Assembly (NCBI RefSeq): GCF_000499845.2
Contig: NC_023750.2
Coordinates: forward strand, 27,587,177-27,651,176
DNA length: 64,000 nucleotides
Reading direction: 5' to 3'
From: Phaseolus vulgaris
Lineage: Eukaryota; Streptophyta; Magnoliopsida; Fabales; Fabaceae
Made by a program: the position numbers and the translations under genes. The notes beneath the pieces are model-generated. The model was given only the letters and a program-made list of their open reading frames with translations, made no database searches and was not told where the DNA came from. Shown here piece after piece: positions 44,409 to 56,630 of the stretch. Every line of letters begins with the position of its first letter. Position 1 is the stretch's first letter.

Positions 44409-46314
44409 CCTTTTCCCCACCAGCTGATACGAATCTCGATAATGCTGTCATTCGCCCTGTCAGTTGTTGAACTTCCTTCACTGAGGTTGGGCTCCTCATG
44501 GCGATGATGGCTGCACATTTGTCAGGATTCGCTTCTATCCCTCTTTCTGTGAGCATGAATCCTAGGAGCTTTCCCGCCTCTACTCCGAAGACGCACTTCT
44601 CTGGGTTTAGCTTCAGGTGGTATTTTGATATGGTGGCGAACAATTCTTCCAGATCAGCCGCGTGTCGCCCTCTCTCGCTCGAGGTTACCACCATGTCGTC
44701 TACGTAGGCCTGCACGTTTCTTCCTAGCATTGGTGCAAGGATTTTGTCCATCAATCTCTGGTAGGTGGCGCCTGCATCTTTCAAACCAAACGGCATTACC
44801 TTGTAACAGTAGCTACATGTGTCTGTCATAAACGTCGTTTTGCTCTCGTCCCGGGGATGCATCTTGATCTGATTGTAACCTGAAAACGCATCCAGGAAAC
44901 TCATCATCTTGCAGCCCGAGGCACTGTCTACCAACGTGTCAATGTTGGGGAGTGGGTACGAATCCTTCGAGCATGCCTTGTTTAGATCCGTGAAGTCTAC
45001 GCACATTCTCCATTTCCCATTTGCTTTCTTGACTAAGACTACGTTGGCTAGCCACTCAGGGTATTGTATCTCCCTGATGTGCCCCGCGTTTAGTAGCTTT
45101 TGAGTTTCTTGCTTCACGACGAGGCATCGCTCCTCATTGAACTTCCTCCGTCTCTGACGTACAAGGCGGACCTTAGTGTCCATGGTAAGGCGATGGCACA
45201 AGAAATCTGGGTCGATGCCAGGCATGTCTGTCGCGGTCCACGCAAACGCGTCGAGGTGTCGTGAGATCACTGTCGTTTCCTCTCTTCCTTCTTCCCGGCT
45301 CAAGTGGCGTCCTAATTTGAACGCCTTTCCTCCTATTTGGTTTTCCACCACGTTGTCCCCGGGTCGGGGTTGTTCACACTGCGCGTTTACCGGGCGAGAC
45401 TCGTTCATGGGGTCCTCTTCTATAGGCGTCGCATCGTCGGGCATCGCCTCTTCTGCCTCTTCTTCCATAGGCGAGGCGTCAAGGCGTCTTCCATTTGTGC
45501 ATGCGTCATCCCCAGACATTGCTTCTTCCATGGATTCTGGCTCTACTAATGAACATGGGGCGGGTGGTCGTTCAATTACCATGACCACGCCTCTCTTTGT
45601 CTTTAAGCTGTTCTCATAGCACTTCGGGGCTTCTTCTTGGTCCGGCTTGATGACTATCACTTTGTCGCTGAGGTCTGGCAGCTTCATCTTCATGTGGCTA
45701 GTGGAAGGTACCGCCCTAAACAGGTTGAGGGCGGGCCTGCCCAACAAAATGTTATAGGCCGAGTTGGCGTTAACCGCCAGGTATCGGATGCTTTCGGTAC
45801 GTGACGTCGTTCCATCAGTGAACGTCGTCCTCAGCTCCAAGTACCCACGTACTTCCACTGGGTTATCTGCAAATCCATACAAGCATCCGGTGTAGGGTCT
45901 CAAGAGATCCGGGGACAACTGTAGCTTGTTAAAGGTCATCCAGAACATGACATCAGCGGAACTCCCCTGGTCAACGAGAACCCTATGTACCTTCCTTTCT
46001 GCTGTAACTACTGAGATGACCACGGGGTCATTGTCGTGCGGGACGACATCCCGTAGGTCAGCCCTTGTGAACACGAGGTCTGATTCCCAAGGGTCGTCCG
46101 AGAATCCTTCTACAACTGAACTTACTGACCTCACATACTTCTTTCGCTGAGAGGCCGTGGGTCCTCCTCCAGAAAATCCACCAGAAATGATGTGAACCTC
46201 CCCATGGACTGGCATCTCGTGTGCCTGGCCCTCCTCTTGTACTGCCGTGGCTGCCGTCGTAGGGGATCCTACGAGGTAATCCTTTAGGAAGCTACTCTTC
46301 ACAAGCTCATCCAA
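44409..46314 (-). pseudogene. pol: E protease and RT (truncated by C)
   Basis: The open frame starts after a TAG near 46316 (CAG to TAG in GYQLDEL). It includes protease DQGSSADVMF (about 45955-45985), an acidic linker, and RT with YVDDMVVTS (about 44695-44715). The frame runs past the C junction at 44409 for a few foreign codons to 44392. RNase H and integrase are not in the window. Confidence 0.9.
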
Positions 46315-46369
46315 CTAATAGCCCAGCACCAAACAGTTGTTAATATGATGTCCAAATGCTTCGTGGAAT

Positions 46370-47404
46370 TCACACCATGACTCCTGGTGGCCTCAACCTG
46401 TCTGCTATGTTGGGCACAACGATGAGGTCTTTGAACTCCACCACAAAGTTGTGCCTTAGCGGTCTACCCCCCTTTCTCCTTCCTTCAGTTCGGGTCCTTG
46501 GCGGGGCCCTCCTCGCCTCGTAGGTGCGCTTTATGTCTGGGTTTCGTCTCTCCATGGCAACTTCGTGGACCCTAGCAGGTTGCGTGCGTATCTGCGCCCT
46601 TGGTCGTGCAGGTGCAGCAGGTATGCACTTCTCGTACGCCTCGCCCTCTGAGGCAATGTGCTCCAACGCTCGTCGCCTTACTTCAGCAAAGGTCTTAGGA
46701 AGCCTGCAGTTAAGCGACTTACCAAAAGACCTGGGTCGCACTCCCTTCCTGAATGCGTATACAATCATGGGTTCATCGGTAGTACCCACCTTTACTACTT
46801 GTGCTCCAAAGCGGCTTATGTACTACTTCAGGGTCTCCCCTTGGAATTGTTTCACGTCGAAAAGGTCGTACGAGACCGGGGCTGGGGCCCTGTTGGCTAA
46901 GTACTGCTCTCTAAATTGTCGTGAGAGTTGAGCAAAGGTCCTGACGTGACCCTCTGGGAGGCTGACGAACCAATCCAGGGCCATTCTGGTTAAAGTGCTC
47001 ATAAAGAGCTTGCATTTTACGGCGTTAGAGCCTCCGACCAACATCATTTGTGTGTGGAACGCCGCGAGGTGTGCCTCAGGATCCTCCTTTCCTGTAAAGA
47101 TCACCTTAGGCCCTGTAAACGTGTTGGGGATTGCTGCTCCTAAGATCGCTTGTGAGAACGGTATGGTGAATTCCCTAAGTGGGGAGGCAGTCTCAGGCTC
47201 GTCTACATCGCGCCGATCGCGACGTAGCTCTTCGTTGGTACGGTGGAGCTCTTCGTTTCTCGCCAGAGAGGCTGTGAGATCCACCTGCATGCGTTCCTGA
47301 TATGCTCTGGAGGCCGTCATTGCTTCTTGCAACCCTTGCACCATGCCCACAAGTTGTTGCATGGTCATCTCTTCGCTCCTTGAGCGCGAAGGTCTGGTGG
47401 TCAT
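46370..47404 (-). pseudogene. gag: E gag (broken)
   Basis: The start is ATG 47404 (MTTRPSRSRSEEM). An N-terminal coiled-coil stretch and capsid-like part (GKEDPEAHLAAFHTQM) are open to a TAG near 46820 (KEY to K-stop). The same frame resumes to 46370. There a deletion of several tens of bases relative to B removes the run up to the zinc knuckle and shifts the frame. Confidence 0.88.
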
Positions 47405-47487
47405 GGCTTTCTGGAAATTTTCTCAACTTGACCGGGTTTGGGAACTGGAACTGAAAAATGTGTGTGCTGGTACTGATGTTTTATATT

Positions 47488-47506
47488 GGCCCCACGGTGG
47501 GCGCCA
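47488..47506 (-). other. E primer-binding site
   Basis: On minus TGGCGCCCACCGTGGGGCC, two bases from the LTR, identical to B. Confidence 0.8.
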
Positions 47507-47508
47507 AA

Positions 47509-48617
47509 TGTTCCGTCCGGCTGACCAGGGTCGTCTTTGTGCGTGGCTTGTCCTCGCGAGCTAGGGCACCTTCGTCATGCTCCGTCTTTGATACCTGAAA
47601 AGAAGTGAACAAAGGGGCGCCCTCGCGGCCGTTTGCACTCTGACGATCAAGTCAGCTAGCGAGAAACATCAAAGTGACACACCCTTGGGAGGTGGACGAA
47701 AAAACTGTGCTGAGTGACTAAAAACTGTGAACTAGAATGGTGTTGCCCTAATTGCCATGTGCTCACAGTGGGTGCGCAACGAAAACAACTAGGGTTAGTG
47801 CTCTGTGTAACTGTGAGAATTAGGTTAAAACTCGAATCCCTTTTCAAATTCCCCAAGGTCCCTTTTTATACACATCTAATCTTTAAAGCGCGTTAGAGTG
47901 CATTGAAGGCGTATCCAAACATTCCTTGGAACATTCGAATCTTAACATTGGATTAACGCGTCCCTTGGCAAACTTTCCCTGAAACTTTTAATGAGCACGT
48001 TGGTATTGCCACGTGCCCCTTTGACTTGATTGTTTATTCTGTGCAGAGGGTCCTACAGCGCCGCCACCCAACTTAGGGTTTTTTCCATCGTGTGAGCCCT
48101 CTTTTCTGCGAAGTGCATTTGTCATGTGGGTTGACTTTTTAGGTGCCAACTCATGCGCCCCAATCACTAGTCACTCGCCCTGGGGGTGTATCTACCTTTC
48201 TCTCGTATCATGCACGTGGTTCTCCCCTGGTCATGGCCCTCTCCTGGGTCGTATCTGTTCCAGGACATCACAGCAGTGGCGTGGATACTTCACGAGTAAG
48301 GTTTACCCCCTACTGGTACTAGAATTTAGGGCCTTGAAGCCACCTCTCTCTTCCCCATGCTACTGTTCTGAACTATCGAGGCCCAAAACCTCCTTGCGAT
48401 GTCTTAGCTTTGCAATGCTTTAACTGGCGGTACCCTTGCTTGGCGATGCCTCTTTCTTGGGCGATGCCTCTCTTGGGCGACGCCTTACTTAGGCGATACC
48501 TCAGCGAGGCGATGACTCGAGCGGTCAACCTGTTGACCTTCTTCCATGGGTCCCCGGAGGGGTTCCACAATGAGTTGACTTTTACCTTCGGTCAACGTCC
48601 AATGACGGGACGGTACA
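47509..48617 (-). repeat. E 5' LTR
   Basis: The 1109-bp LTR starts TGTTCCGTCC and ends GGGACGGTACA, as in B. It holds the GGCGCC/CGGCCG module (about 47620-47640), a minus-strand TATAAAAAG TATA box (about 47863-47872) and diverged GGCGACGCC motifs (48440-48500). Bases 48618-48622 (ATAAA) are the presumed right target duplication in the 5S spacer. Confidence 0.9.
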
Positions 48618-48754
48618 ATAAAAATCTTAAAGTACCTACAAAAACGATCGTGAAATAGTGTTGTGTAGTGAGTTATCGCGTTCGAGGTCCAACCATTTTG
48701 GAAACTGATGCCCACCTGCAAACCCATATAGGTATTGATCGCGCTACACTTGAC
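48618..48754 (+). other. 5S rDNA intergenic spacer resuming after E
   Basis: AAAATCTTAAAGTACCTAC and CATATAGG match the same positions of the other 5S spacers. It includes the plant 5S upstream elements: ATATA at -29 to -25, GC at -12, C at -1. Confidence 0.9.
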
Positions 48755-48873
48755 AGGTGCGATCATACCAGCACTAATGCATCGGATTCTATGGGAACTC
48801 CGCAGATAAGCGTTCTTGGGTGAGAGTAGTACTAGGATGGGTGACCTCCTGGGAAGTCCTCATGTTGCACTTC
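48755..48873 (+). rRNA. 5S rRNA gene, copy 1
   Basis: This 119-bp gene matches plant 5S rRNA over its length, including GGATGGGTGACCTCCTGGGA. It has several changes (for example CATCGGATTCTATGGGAAC) suggesting decay. Position 52 is A where plant 5S usually has T. A T-run at 48874-48878 is the Pol III terminator. Confidence 0.93.
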
Positions 48874-49109
48874 TTTTTGTATTTCTTTTTTGTGTTCTGT
48901 TTTTCTTCTTCTTCCTGGCCTAGACAGTCAAACCATGAGTTCACCTTATTTGTGCTTTTTTGGCTCACCTCTAAATAAAAATCTTAAAGTACCTACAAAA
49001 ACGTTGTGAAATAGTGTTGTGTAGCGAGTTATCACGTTCGAGGTCCCACCATTTTGAAACTGTAGCCCATCTGCAAATCCATATAGGTATTCATCGCCCT
49101 ACACTTGAG

Positions 49110-49228
49110 AGATGAGATCATAGCAGCACTAAAGCACCGGATCCCATCAGAACTCCGCAGATAAGCATCCTTGGGCGAGAGTAGTACTAGGATGGGTGAC
49201 CTCCTGGGAAGTCCTCGTGTTGCACTTC
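49110..49228 (+). rRNA. 5S rRNA gene, copy 2 (variant)
   Basis: A 119-bp copy 355 bp after copy 1. The 5' end is altered (AGATGAGATCATAGC for the usual AGGTGCGATCATACC), weakening the terminal stem with the unchanged 3' end. It may be a pseudogene. TTTTT follows. Confidence 0.9.
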
Positions 49229-49465
49229 TTTTTGTATTTCTTTTTTGTGGTCTTTTTCTCTTCTTCTTCCTGGCCTAGACAGTCAAACCATGAGTTCACC
49301 TTTTTTGTGCTTTTTTTGCTGATCGCTAAATAAAAATCTTAAAGTACCTACAAAAACGTTCGTGAAATAGTGTTGTGTAGCAAGTTATCGCGTTCGAGGT
49401 CCAACCATTTTGAAACTAAAGCCCACCTGCAAACCCATATAGGTTTTGATCGCGCTACGCTTGAA

Positions 49466-49584
49466 AGGTGCAATCACACCAGCACTAGTGCACCGGATCC
49501 CATCAGAACTCCGCAGATAAGCGTTCTTAAGCGAGAGTAGAACTAGAACGGGTGACCTCCTGGGAAGTCCTCGTGTTGCACTTC
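49466..49584 (+). rRNA. 5S rRNA gene, copy 3
   Basis: A 119-bp copy with small changes (CAATCACACC, TTCTTAAGCGAGAGTAGAAC). The unit length from copy 2 is 356 bp. The terminator T-run is 49585-49589. Confidence 0.92.
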
Positions 49585-49822
49585 TTTTTGTATTTCTTTT
49601 TTGTGTTCTGTTTTTCTTCTTCTTCTTGGCCTAGACAGTCAAACCATGAGTTCACCTTTTTTGTGCCTTTTTTTGCTGATCTCTAAATAAAAATCTTAAA
49701 GTACCTACAATAACGATAGTGAAATAATGTGGTGTAGCGAGTTATCGCGTTCGACGTCCAACCATTTTGAAACTGAAGCCCACCTGCAAACCCATATAGG
49801 TATTGATCGCGCTACACTTGAC

Positions 49823-49940
49823 AGGTGCGATCATACCAGCACTAATGCACCGGATCCCATCAGAACTCCGCAGATAAGCGTGCTTGGGCGAGAGTAGTAC
49901 TGGGATGGGTGACCTCCTGGGAAGTTCTCATGTTGGATTT
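49823..49940 (+). rRNA. 5S rRNA gene, copy 4, cut at its 3' end by A3
   Basis: Best match of the set to plant 5S rRNA over most of its length. The last bases read GTTGGATTT where others have GTTGCACTT. The A3 target duplication GATTT (49936-49940) overlaps them, so A3 separates the gene from its T-run terminator. Confidence 0.92.
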
Positions 49941-50795
49941 TGTACCGTCCTGGTAGTCGGAAGTGATGACGTGGCAGCAAGCTATTACGTAGGTGTGTTG
50001 AGTAGGGCCCATGGCTGTCTGAAGGGAAGGAAGTCGGGGGGCTCGTGTGGTCGCCAATTATTAAGTTTGGCGTGCTCCGGGCTCGTGTTGAGAAGAGGTC
50101 GCCCGATACGAACCCAGACGACCTCGTGGTTAGAGATCGCCGAAACAAGGACATCGCCAAAGATGAAGTCAGATAGTCATTTCCTAGCTAGCCAGAGGAT
50201 GAGGTCGGGAGACAGCTTACTTGAGCATACACGGTGAAGCAGGTAGAGTAGATCGTGAAGACGGCCGGCAAGACCACAGGGAAGGTGCGTATGAAGGCAC
50301 CCGAACTCGCCATGCAGAAGAGATCACGCTCCAAGGCAGTTTTGCGCTCCATGCGTAAGTAACTTATCCAAAAGCCTGAAGAGTAAGTGGCGCTCAAGTC
50401 AAGGATGCCCCAGATGATGACACGTGTACAGCTGGATGCGAGCCACGTGTCCAGATGTGTAACTGCCAGGAGAGAGAAAGTGCCCAGGTATATAAAAGTT
50501 TCCAACGAACTTTGAGGTACGCACGTTCAGATTGTTTCTTTACGATTGCAAGTCTTGAGTACGCTGAGAGAGAACTTTTTCACGGTTCCTTAGAGTTCTT
50601 GAGTTTTACTCTTAAGTAATTGGTGGTTCAGTTGCTGACATGGGCGTCGGAGCGTGATCGGCCGCAGCGGCGCCGTTCTGTCTTTTGCAGGTTCCTGAGG
50701 TGGATCGCGGTGAAGGACGGAGGCTAACACGGCGCAGAAGTCGATCCAGGTTTGACGAGGCAAGGCTCCAACGTTTTGGTCAACAGGCAGGATCA
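49941..50795 (+). repeat. A3 5' LTR
   Basis: TGTACCGTCC...GGCAGGATCA, 855 bp. CACGTG occurs twice (near 50421 and 50444) before TATATAAAAG near 50489, as in A1. Confidence 0.95.
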
Positions 50796-50797
50796 TC

Positions 50798-50816
50798 AGG
50801 CGCCCACCGTGGGGCC
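50798..50816 (+). other. A3 primer-binding site
   Basis: AGGCGCCCACCGTGGGGCC, two bases after the LTR; same as A2. Confidence 0.75.
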
Positions 50817-51214
50817 GTGTAAAACCTGTTCCCATCCACAACGTGAGTTCTTGGGAGTTTCTGCAGTTTCTGTGTGGTTGTGTGCTAGTGCAACCATTTT
50901 TCGCCGTTCATCTAAGCTTTGTTCGGTAGATTCGCGTTTTCCGCCGTTTGTTTGAGTTCTTGTTCTGTGAGTTGAGGTTTTTCGCTGCTTACGCGAGTTT
51001 TAATCGGTGAGATCTAAGTTTCGCCGCTCGTTCGGATTTTTGTGGAAGAAGCAGTGGTTTGTGGTGGAGTCACGAGTGTCTGTGAAGGTTTTGCTGTCGA
51101 AGTTGTGCTCTTGAAGTTCTTCAGAGTGTAGCGAAGTTCTGACCGATTGATCGCTGAATCAATCGGCGCTGAAGAAGGTGTTGTTCGTCACTCCTTGTGA
51201 TCTGTCAAGTTTTC
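50817..51214 (+). other. A3 untranslated leader
   Basis: About 400 T-rich bases before gag, similar to A1 1475-1865. I see no gene. Confidence 0.6.
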
Positions 51215-53340
51215 ATGAGAAAGATGAGAAGCAACCGTTCAAGTCCAGTTGCGCCCGTTGCTGCTGAAGGCGCCATGACTATGGCGCAGATGGTGGAAAT
51301 CATGCGTTCGCTGCAGGCGAATGTGGAAGCCTCGCGCATAGAGCAGGCAAGAATGCACGAGGACCTGGTCGCCTCTCGGGCCAAGAATGAAGAGCTTAGC
51401 AGAGTGACTGAGGAATTGCGTCAAGCTCTTCAGGAGCAGCGAGGGCGTCCAGTCGCTGAAGAGGTTGCGCCGTCAACGCCGCCCCGCGTTTTCCCTATGC
51501 CTTTCGCTCAGGCGATTACAGACACGCCAATCCCTGTGAGTGTGGTACCTGTGAAGGCTGTTTTTACCGCGTGGAGGATCCTGAGGCACATCTCACCACG
51601 TTCCACACGCAGATGATGCTGTCAGGAGGATCGGATGCTGTGTACTGCAAGATGTTTGTAAGCACACTCCAGGGAACAACGCTGGAATGGTTTTTGAGCC
51701 TGCCTACAGGTCACATAACCAACTTCCAACAGTTTTCGAAGATCTTCGTCGAGCAGTACATAGTGAACAAGGCACCGCCTAGGGTGTCTTATGATCTGTT
51801 CGACATAAGGCAGTACCAGGGAGAGTCCCTCAGGGACTACTTGAATCGTTTTGGGGCACAGATGGTCCGTTCGCCGGCCAAGGATGAAGAGATGTTGGTC
51901 TACGCGTTCAAGAAGGGCGTGCTGCCAGGACCCTTCTGCGAGGCGTTGATTAGGGCCCACCCCGCCACGTTTGTTGAGGTTCGGCGACTTGCGGTGGCCC
52001 ACATCGCCGATGAAAGTGAGGTCGCCGAGAAGAGGGGAAGCATGGCCCCCGCTAGGCCACGTGCCCAGACCAGGATCCAGCCACAGAGGGTGCTGGAGAC
52101 AGCGGCGGCCAAGAGGGATCAGAGGACTCGCCATCCTTACGATCCAAGAAAAAACAAGGGTAGAGGCCCGGGGCGCCCTCAACTGGCACGTCGGGAGTAC
52201 AATCGCCCGCCGAAACATAAGTTCGTGATGGGATTGGCGGATCTGATCGCCATTCCTAATATAGCAGCCAGGCTGAAGACGCCCGAGAAGGTGGGCGACA
52301 AGGTGTTGGGACCAAAGCCAGACGCCTGGTGCGAGTTCCACCAGGGCTTTGGCCACACCGTGGTCTCATGTTTGGCTTTAGGATACCAGCTCGACGACCT
52401 GGTCAAGAGCGGGTTCCTAAATGATTACTTGCTGGATAGAAGGACGGGGGGTGCGTTGAGCTCCCAGCCCGCAGGTGGTGAGGCTTAGCAGCACGAGATG
52501 CCTACTCACGGAGAGATCCACACCATTGCAGGAGGTTTCTCGGGTGGTGGATGCACCGCGTCACAGAGGAAGAAGTATGCGAGGTCTGTGATGACGGTGG
52601 ACATGTTCGAGGACCACTCGCCGGATGTGGACATTACGTTCACAAAGCAAGATCTTCGGGACGTTGTGCCTCACGACAACGACCCTATAGTCATCTCGCT
52701 GATTACAACGGGAAGGAAGGTCCACAGGGTTCTGGTGGACCAAGGAAGCTCGGCAGACGTAATGTTCTGGCCGACTTTCACGCAGTTGGAGTTGCCCCTT
52801 GACCAGCTGAGGCCCTATGGAGGGTGTTTGTATGGCTTCGCTGGCGATCAGGTGGAGGTCTGGGGGTACATTGAGTTGAGAACTACGTTCACGGATGAGG
52901 CGGGCTCGAGAACAGAGAAAATCAAGTACCTCGTCGTGAACGCTCCTTCAGCATACAACATTCTGTTGGGAAGGCCAACACTCAACAGGATAGGAGTTGT
53001 GCCTTCCACCAGGCACATGAAGGTGAAGTTGCCATCGATGGAAGGGGTGGTGATCACCATCAAATCCGACCAAAAAGAAGCAAAGAAGTGCTATGAGAAT
53101 AGCCTGAAGAACAAGAGGTCCGTGAGTTACGTGACAACCACCCCACCTCCCGGTGTGAAGCCCAGGCCGACGGTAATAGAGGAGATCGCCGCAAGCGACG
53201 TGATGATGGTGGATGCTGAGTTGAGGGAGGAGAACGTCGGTCGAGAGGAGGAGGCGAGGAATCGCCCCGAAGAAGCGAGGGAGCTGGGAATCGCTAGGGC
53301 GGTGATCGCCAGAGAAACCAGACCAAAACCCGTCCAGTAG
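51215..53340 (+). pseudogene. gag: A3 gag and protease (broken)
   Basis: It starts at ATG 51215 as in A1 and A2. A 1-base deletion near 51570 shifts the frame. The frame from 51571 runs to TAG 52486-52488 (CAG to TAG), continues from 52498 through the protease (DQGSS about 52737-52753), and stops at TAG 53338-53340. The zinc knuckle is CX2HX4HX4C (about 52330-52372). Confidence 0.92.
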
Positions 53341-56300
53341 TGGCTCGAAAGGGAGATCGGGGGAAAGATCTTCAAGCTGGGAAGATCTCTAGAGGCTGAG
53401 CTCCAGGACCAGATCGCCAAGGTGATAGAGCGGCATCTGGATGCGTTCGCATGGTCCGTTTCGGACATGCCCGGGATCGATCCCGACTTCTTGTGCCATC
53501 ATTTGGCGATGGACAACCAGGTCAGACCGGTGCGACAGAAGAGAAGGAAGTTCAACGAGGAGAGGAGGCAGGCGATTAGAGACGAAACCCAGAAGCTCCT
53601 CGTTGCAGGCCATATCAGGGAGGTGCAGTACCCTGAGTGGCTGGCCAACGTCGTACTGGTAAAGAAGAGCAATGGGAAGTGGCGCATGTGCGTCGACTTC
53701 ACTGATCTGAACAAGGCCTGCCCAAAGGATTCATATCCTTTGCCAAGTATAGACGCCCTGGTCGACAATGTTGCAGGGTGTAAGTTGCTGAGCTTCCTGG
53801 ATGCCTTCTTGGGGTACAACCAGATAAAGATGCATCCTAGGGATGAAGAGAAGACCGCCTTCATGACCGAGAGGTCGTGCTACTGCTACAAGGTGATGCC
53901 TTTTGGTCTGAAGAAAGTCGGGGCCACGTACCAGAGGTTGATGGATCGGGTGCTTGCACCAATGCTGGGAAGGAATGTGCAAGCCTACGTGGATGACATG
54001 GTCGTGACCTCGCCAGACAAGAGCAAGCACGTTGCGGACTTGGAGGAGTTGTTCACTACGATCGCCAAGTTCAGGCTAAAAGTGAATCCCGAGAAGTGCA
54101 TCTTTGGTGTGGAGGCTGGGAAGTTCTTGGGGTTCCTCTTAACTGAGAGAGGAATAGAAGCCAACCCTGATAAGTGTGCCGCCATCTTGGCGATGAGGAG
54201 CCCGACAACCGTGAAGGAGGTGCAGCAGCTCATGGGTCGGATGGCCGCCCGTCTCGTTTCGTGTCGGCTAGCGGAGAGAAGGGCCATCCGTATTTCCAGT
54301 GTTTAAGGCGGAATAACAAGTTTGCCTGGACGAAGGAGTGTGAAGAAGCCTTCGTCAAACTTAAAGAGTACCTGGCGAGCCCGCCAGTATTGTGCAAACC
54401 GCTGATGGGGACCCCTCTCAGGTTGTATTTTGCTGTGACTGAGAGGGCGGTAAGTGCGGTGCTCGCCCAAGACCAAGATCAGGCCCAAAGGCCTATTTAT
54501 TTTGTTAGTAAGGTGCTGCAGGGCCCCGAAATGAGATATCAGGCCCTGGAGAAGGCTGCACTGGCAGTGGTTTTTTCGGCAAGAAGGTTACGCCACTATT
54601 TCCACAGCTTCACAATACTGGTGATGACCGACTTGCCCATCCAGAAGGTTCTGAAGAAGCCCGACGTAGCTGGGAGGATGGTGAAGTGGGTTGTGGAGCT
54701 GTCGGAGTTCGACATCAAGTATGAGCCCCGAGGTCCGATTAAGGGACAGATTTTCGCAGATTTCGTGGTCGAGCTCTCGTCAGAAGCCACGCGAGATGAG
54801 GGGAATGACTTTCGTTGGGTGCTTTCGGTGGATGGATCGTCGAACCAGCAGGGCAGTGGTGCTGGAGTCATCTTGGAAGGGCCCAACGGCGTGCTGATCG
54901 AGCAGTCCCTGAGGTTTGCCTTCAAGGCCAGCAACAACCAAGCAGAATATGAGGCGCTGATCGCCGGTATCTTGTTGGCCAAGGAGATGGGAGCTAGGGT
55001 GTTAATGGCTAAGAGTGATTCGCTGTTGGTCACGGGACAAGTAACAGGCGAATTCCAGGCCAAGGATCCACAAATGGCAGCTTACCTGGAGTATGTACAG
55101 GAGTTGAAGAGTTCCTTTGCCTCCTTTGAAGTAGTGCATGTGCCCTGAGAGCAGAATGCCCGAGCTGACTTGCTAGCTAAGCTCGCCAGTTCAGGCAAGG
55201 GGGTAGGCAGAGGACAGTAATCCAAGAAACTCTGAAGACACCCAGAGCATTTGTGGCAGATCACCTGGTTCTTCAGATAAGCAAATCGACGGAGAAAGCG
55301 GCGAGAAGTCACAGGTTTTTGACCCAGGAGACCTTGAGATCGCCAAGAATAAGGGCATGTCGGGGAGAGAAGGTGAACGTGGCACAAGTCTGCGCTACCC
55401 ATGAGCCAGACACCTGGGTAACACAGTACAAGCGATGCCTGGCGGATGGCCTTCTCCCGCTGGATCCGACGGAGGCCAGGAAGATAAAGAAGAACTCGAG
55501 CAAGTTCACGATGATTGATGGCGAGTTGTACAGGTTTGGGTTCACTCACCCACTCCTGGAATGTGTGCACGGAGAGAAATGTACAAGAATCATGGCTGAG
55601 CTACATGAAGGAATATGTGGAAGCCACGTCGGGGGTCGAGCTCTGGCCGCAAGGACTCTCCGCGCAGGTTACTACTGGCCAACAATGAGAGAAGACTGCA
55701 AGAAGTACGCGCAGTGTTGCAAGCAATGTCAGTAGCACGCCGATTGGCACAAGGCGCCTCCCGAGGAGTTGAAGTCGATTCACAGCCCTTGGCCGTTTCA
55801 TACATGGGGGATCGACATTCTGGGACCCTTTCCATTGGCGATCAGGCAGATGAAGTACTTGGTGGTGGCGATTGAATATTTCACCAAGTGGATTGAAGCA
55901 GAGCCGGTGGCCCAGATCACCGCGCAGCTTTGTGTGGAAGAACATCGTATGCCGGTTTGGTGTGCCCAAGCGCCTGGTGTCAGATAACGGAACTCAGTTA
56001 GCAAGTCACCTGTTGAAAAAGCTGTGCGAAGGGGTGGGAATTCAACAAGTATTTGCATCTGTTGAGCACCCTCAGACGAATGGCCAAGTAGAGTCAGCCA
56101 ATCGGGTATTGCTAAGAGGTTTGAAGAGAAGGCTAGAGAAAGCCAAAGGAAGTTGGGCTGAGGAGGTACCCCGTATAGTCTGGGCGTACCACACCACCGA
56201 GCAGTCAGGAACCCATGAGACCCCATTCAGCCTGGTCTATGGATGCGACGCAATGATTCCAGTGGAAATCCAAGAGAGCTCGCCGAGATTCCAGAACTTT

Positions 56301-56630
56301 GTAGCGGAAGACTCGAATGAGGAAAGAAGGTTGAATCTGGATTTGCTGGATGAGGTCAGGGACGAGGCAAGAGTGAAGGCTGAGGCAGTGAAAAGAAGGA
56401 TTGAACGAAGATATAACTCGAAGGTGATGCCAAGGCAGTTCAGAGAAGGCGACCTGGTGATGAGGAAGGCCCACCAGTACGAGATGGAGAACAAGCTGTC
56501 GCCTAAGTGGACGGGACCGTTCAGGATAACCGAGGCGCTCGGGAACGACGCCTACCGCTTAGAAACGTTGGAAGGAGGGGCGATCCCTCGTACCTGGAAC
56601 GCCACGCACCTCAATTTATATTACAGTTAA
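53341..56630 (+). pseudogene. pol: A3 RT, RNase H regions and integrase (broken)
   Basis: RT with YVDDMVVTS (about 53985-54012) is open to a 1-base deletion near 54250. The second RNase H part ends at TGA near 55147 (AGA to TGA), and another 1-base deletion lies near 55200. The integrase zinc-binding part ends at TAG 55733-55735, the stop shared with A1 and A2. A deletion of about 11 bases near 55928 shifts the frame again, and the rest of the integrase core and C-terminus is open to 56630. With gag this makes about eight lesions. Confidence 0.92.

Larger units (their letters stand above)
44409..48617 (-). mobile_element. Element E: Tat-lineage LTR retrotransposon, 5' half, cut by C
   Basis: The 5' LTR (47509-48617), primer site, gag, protease and RT are present on minus. 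C cuts it after SRFVSAGGEK in pol; the rest lies left of the window. Its LTR abuts 5S spacer at 48618, so E is the outermost element of the stack. It is closest to B among the elements here (LTR ends, MTMQQL start region of gag, primer site). Confidence 0.88.

Noticed and set aside
48485..48766. Open frame across E LTR and 5S spacer (also 63479-63808)
   Set aside because: It lies over 5S spacer and gene on the opposite strand and reflects repeat DNA, not protein.
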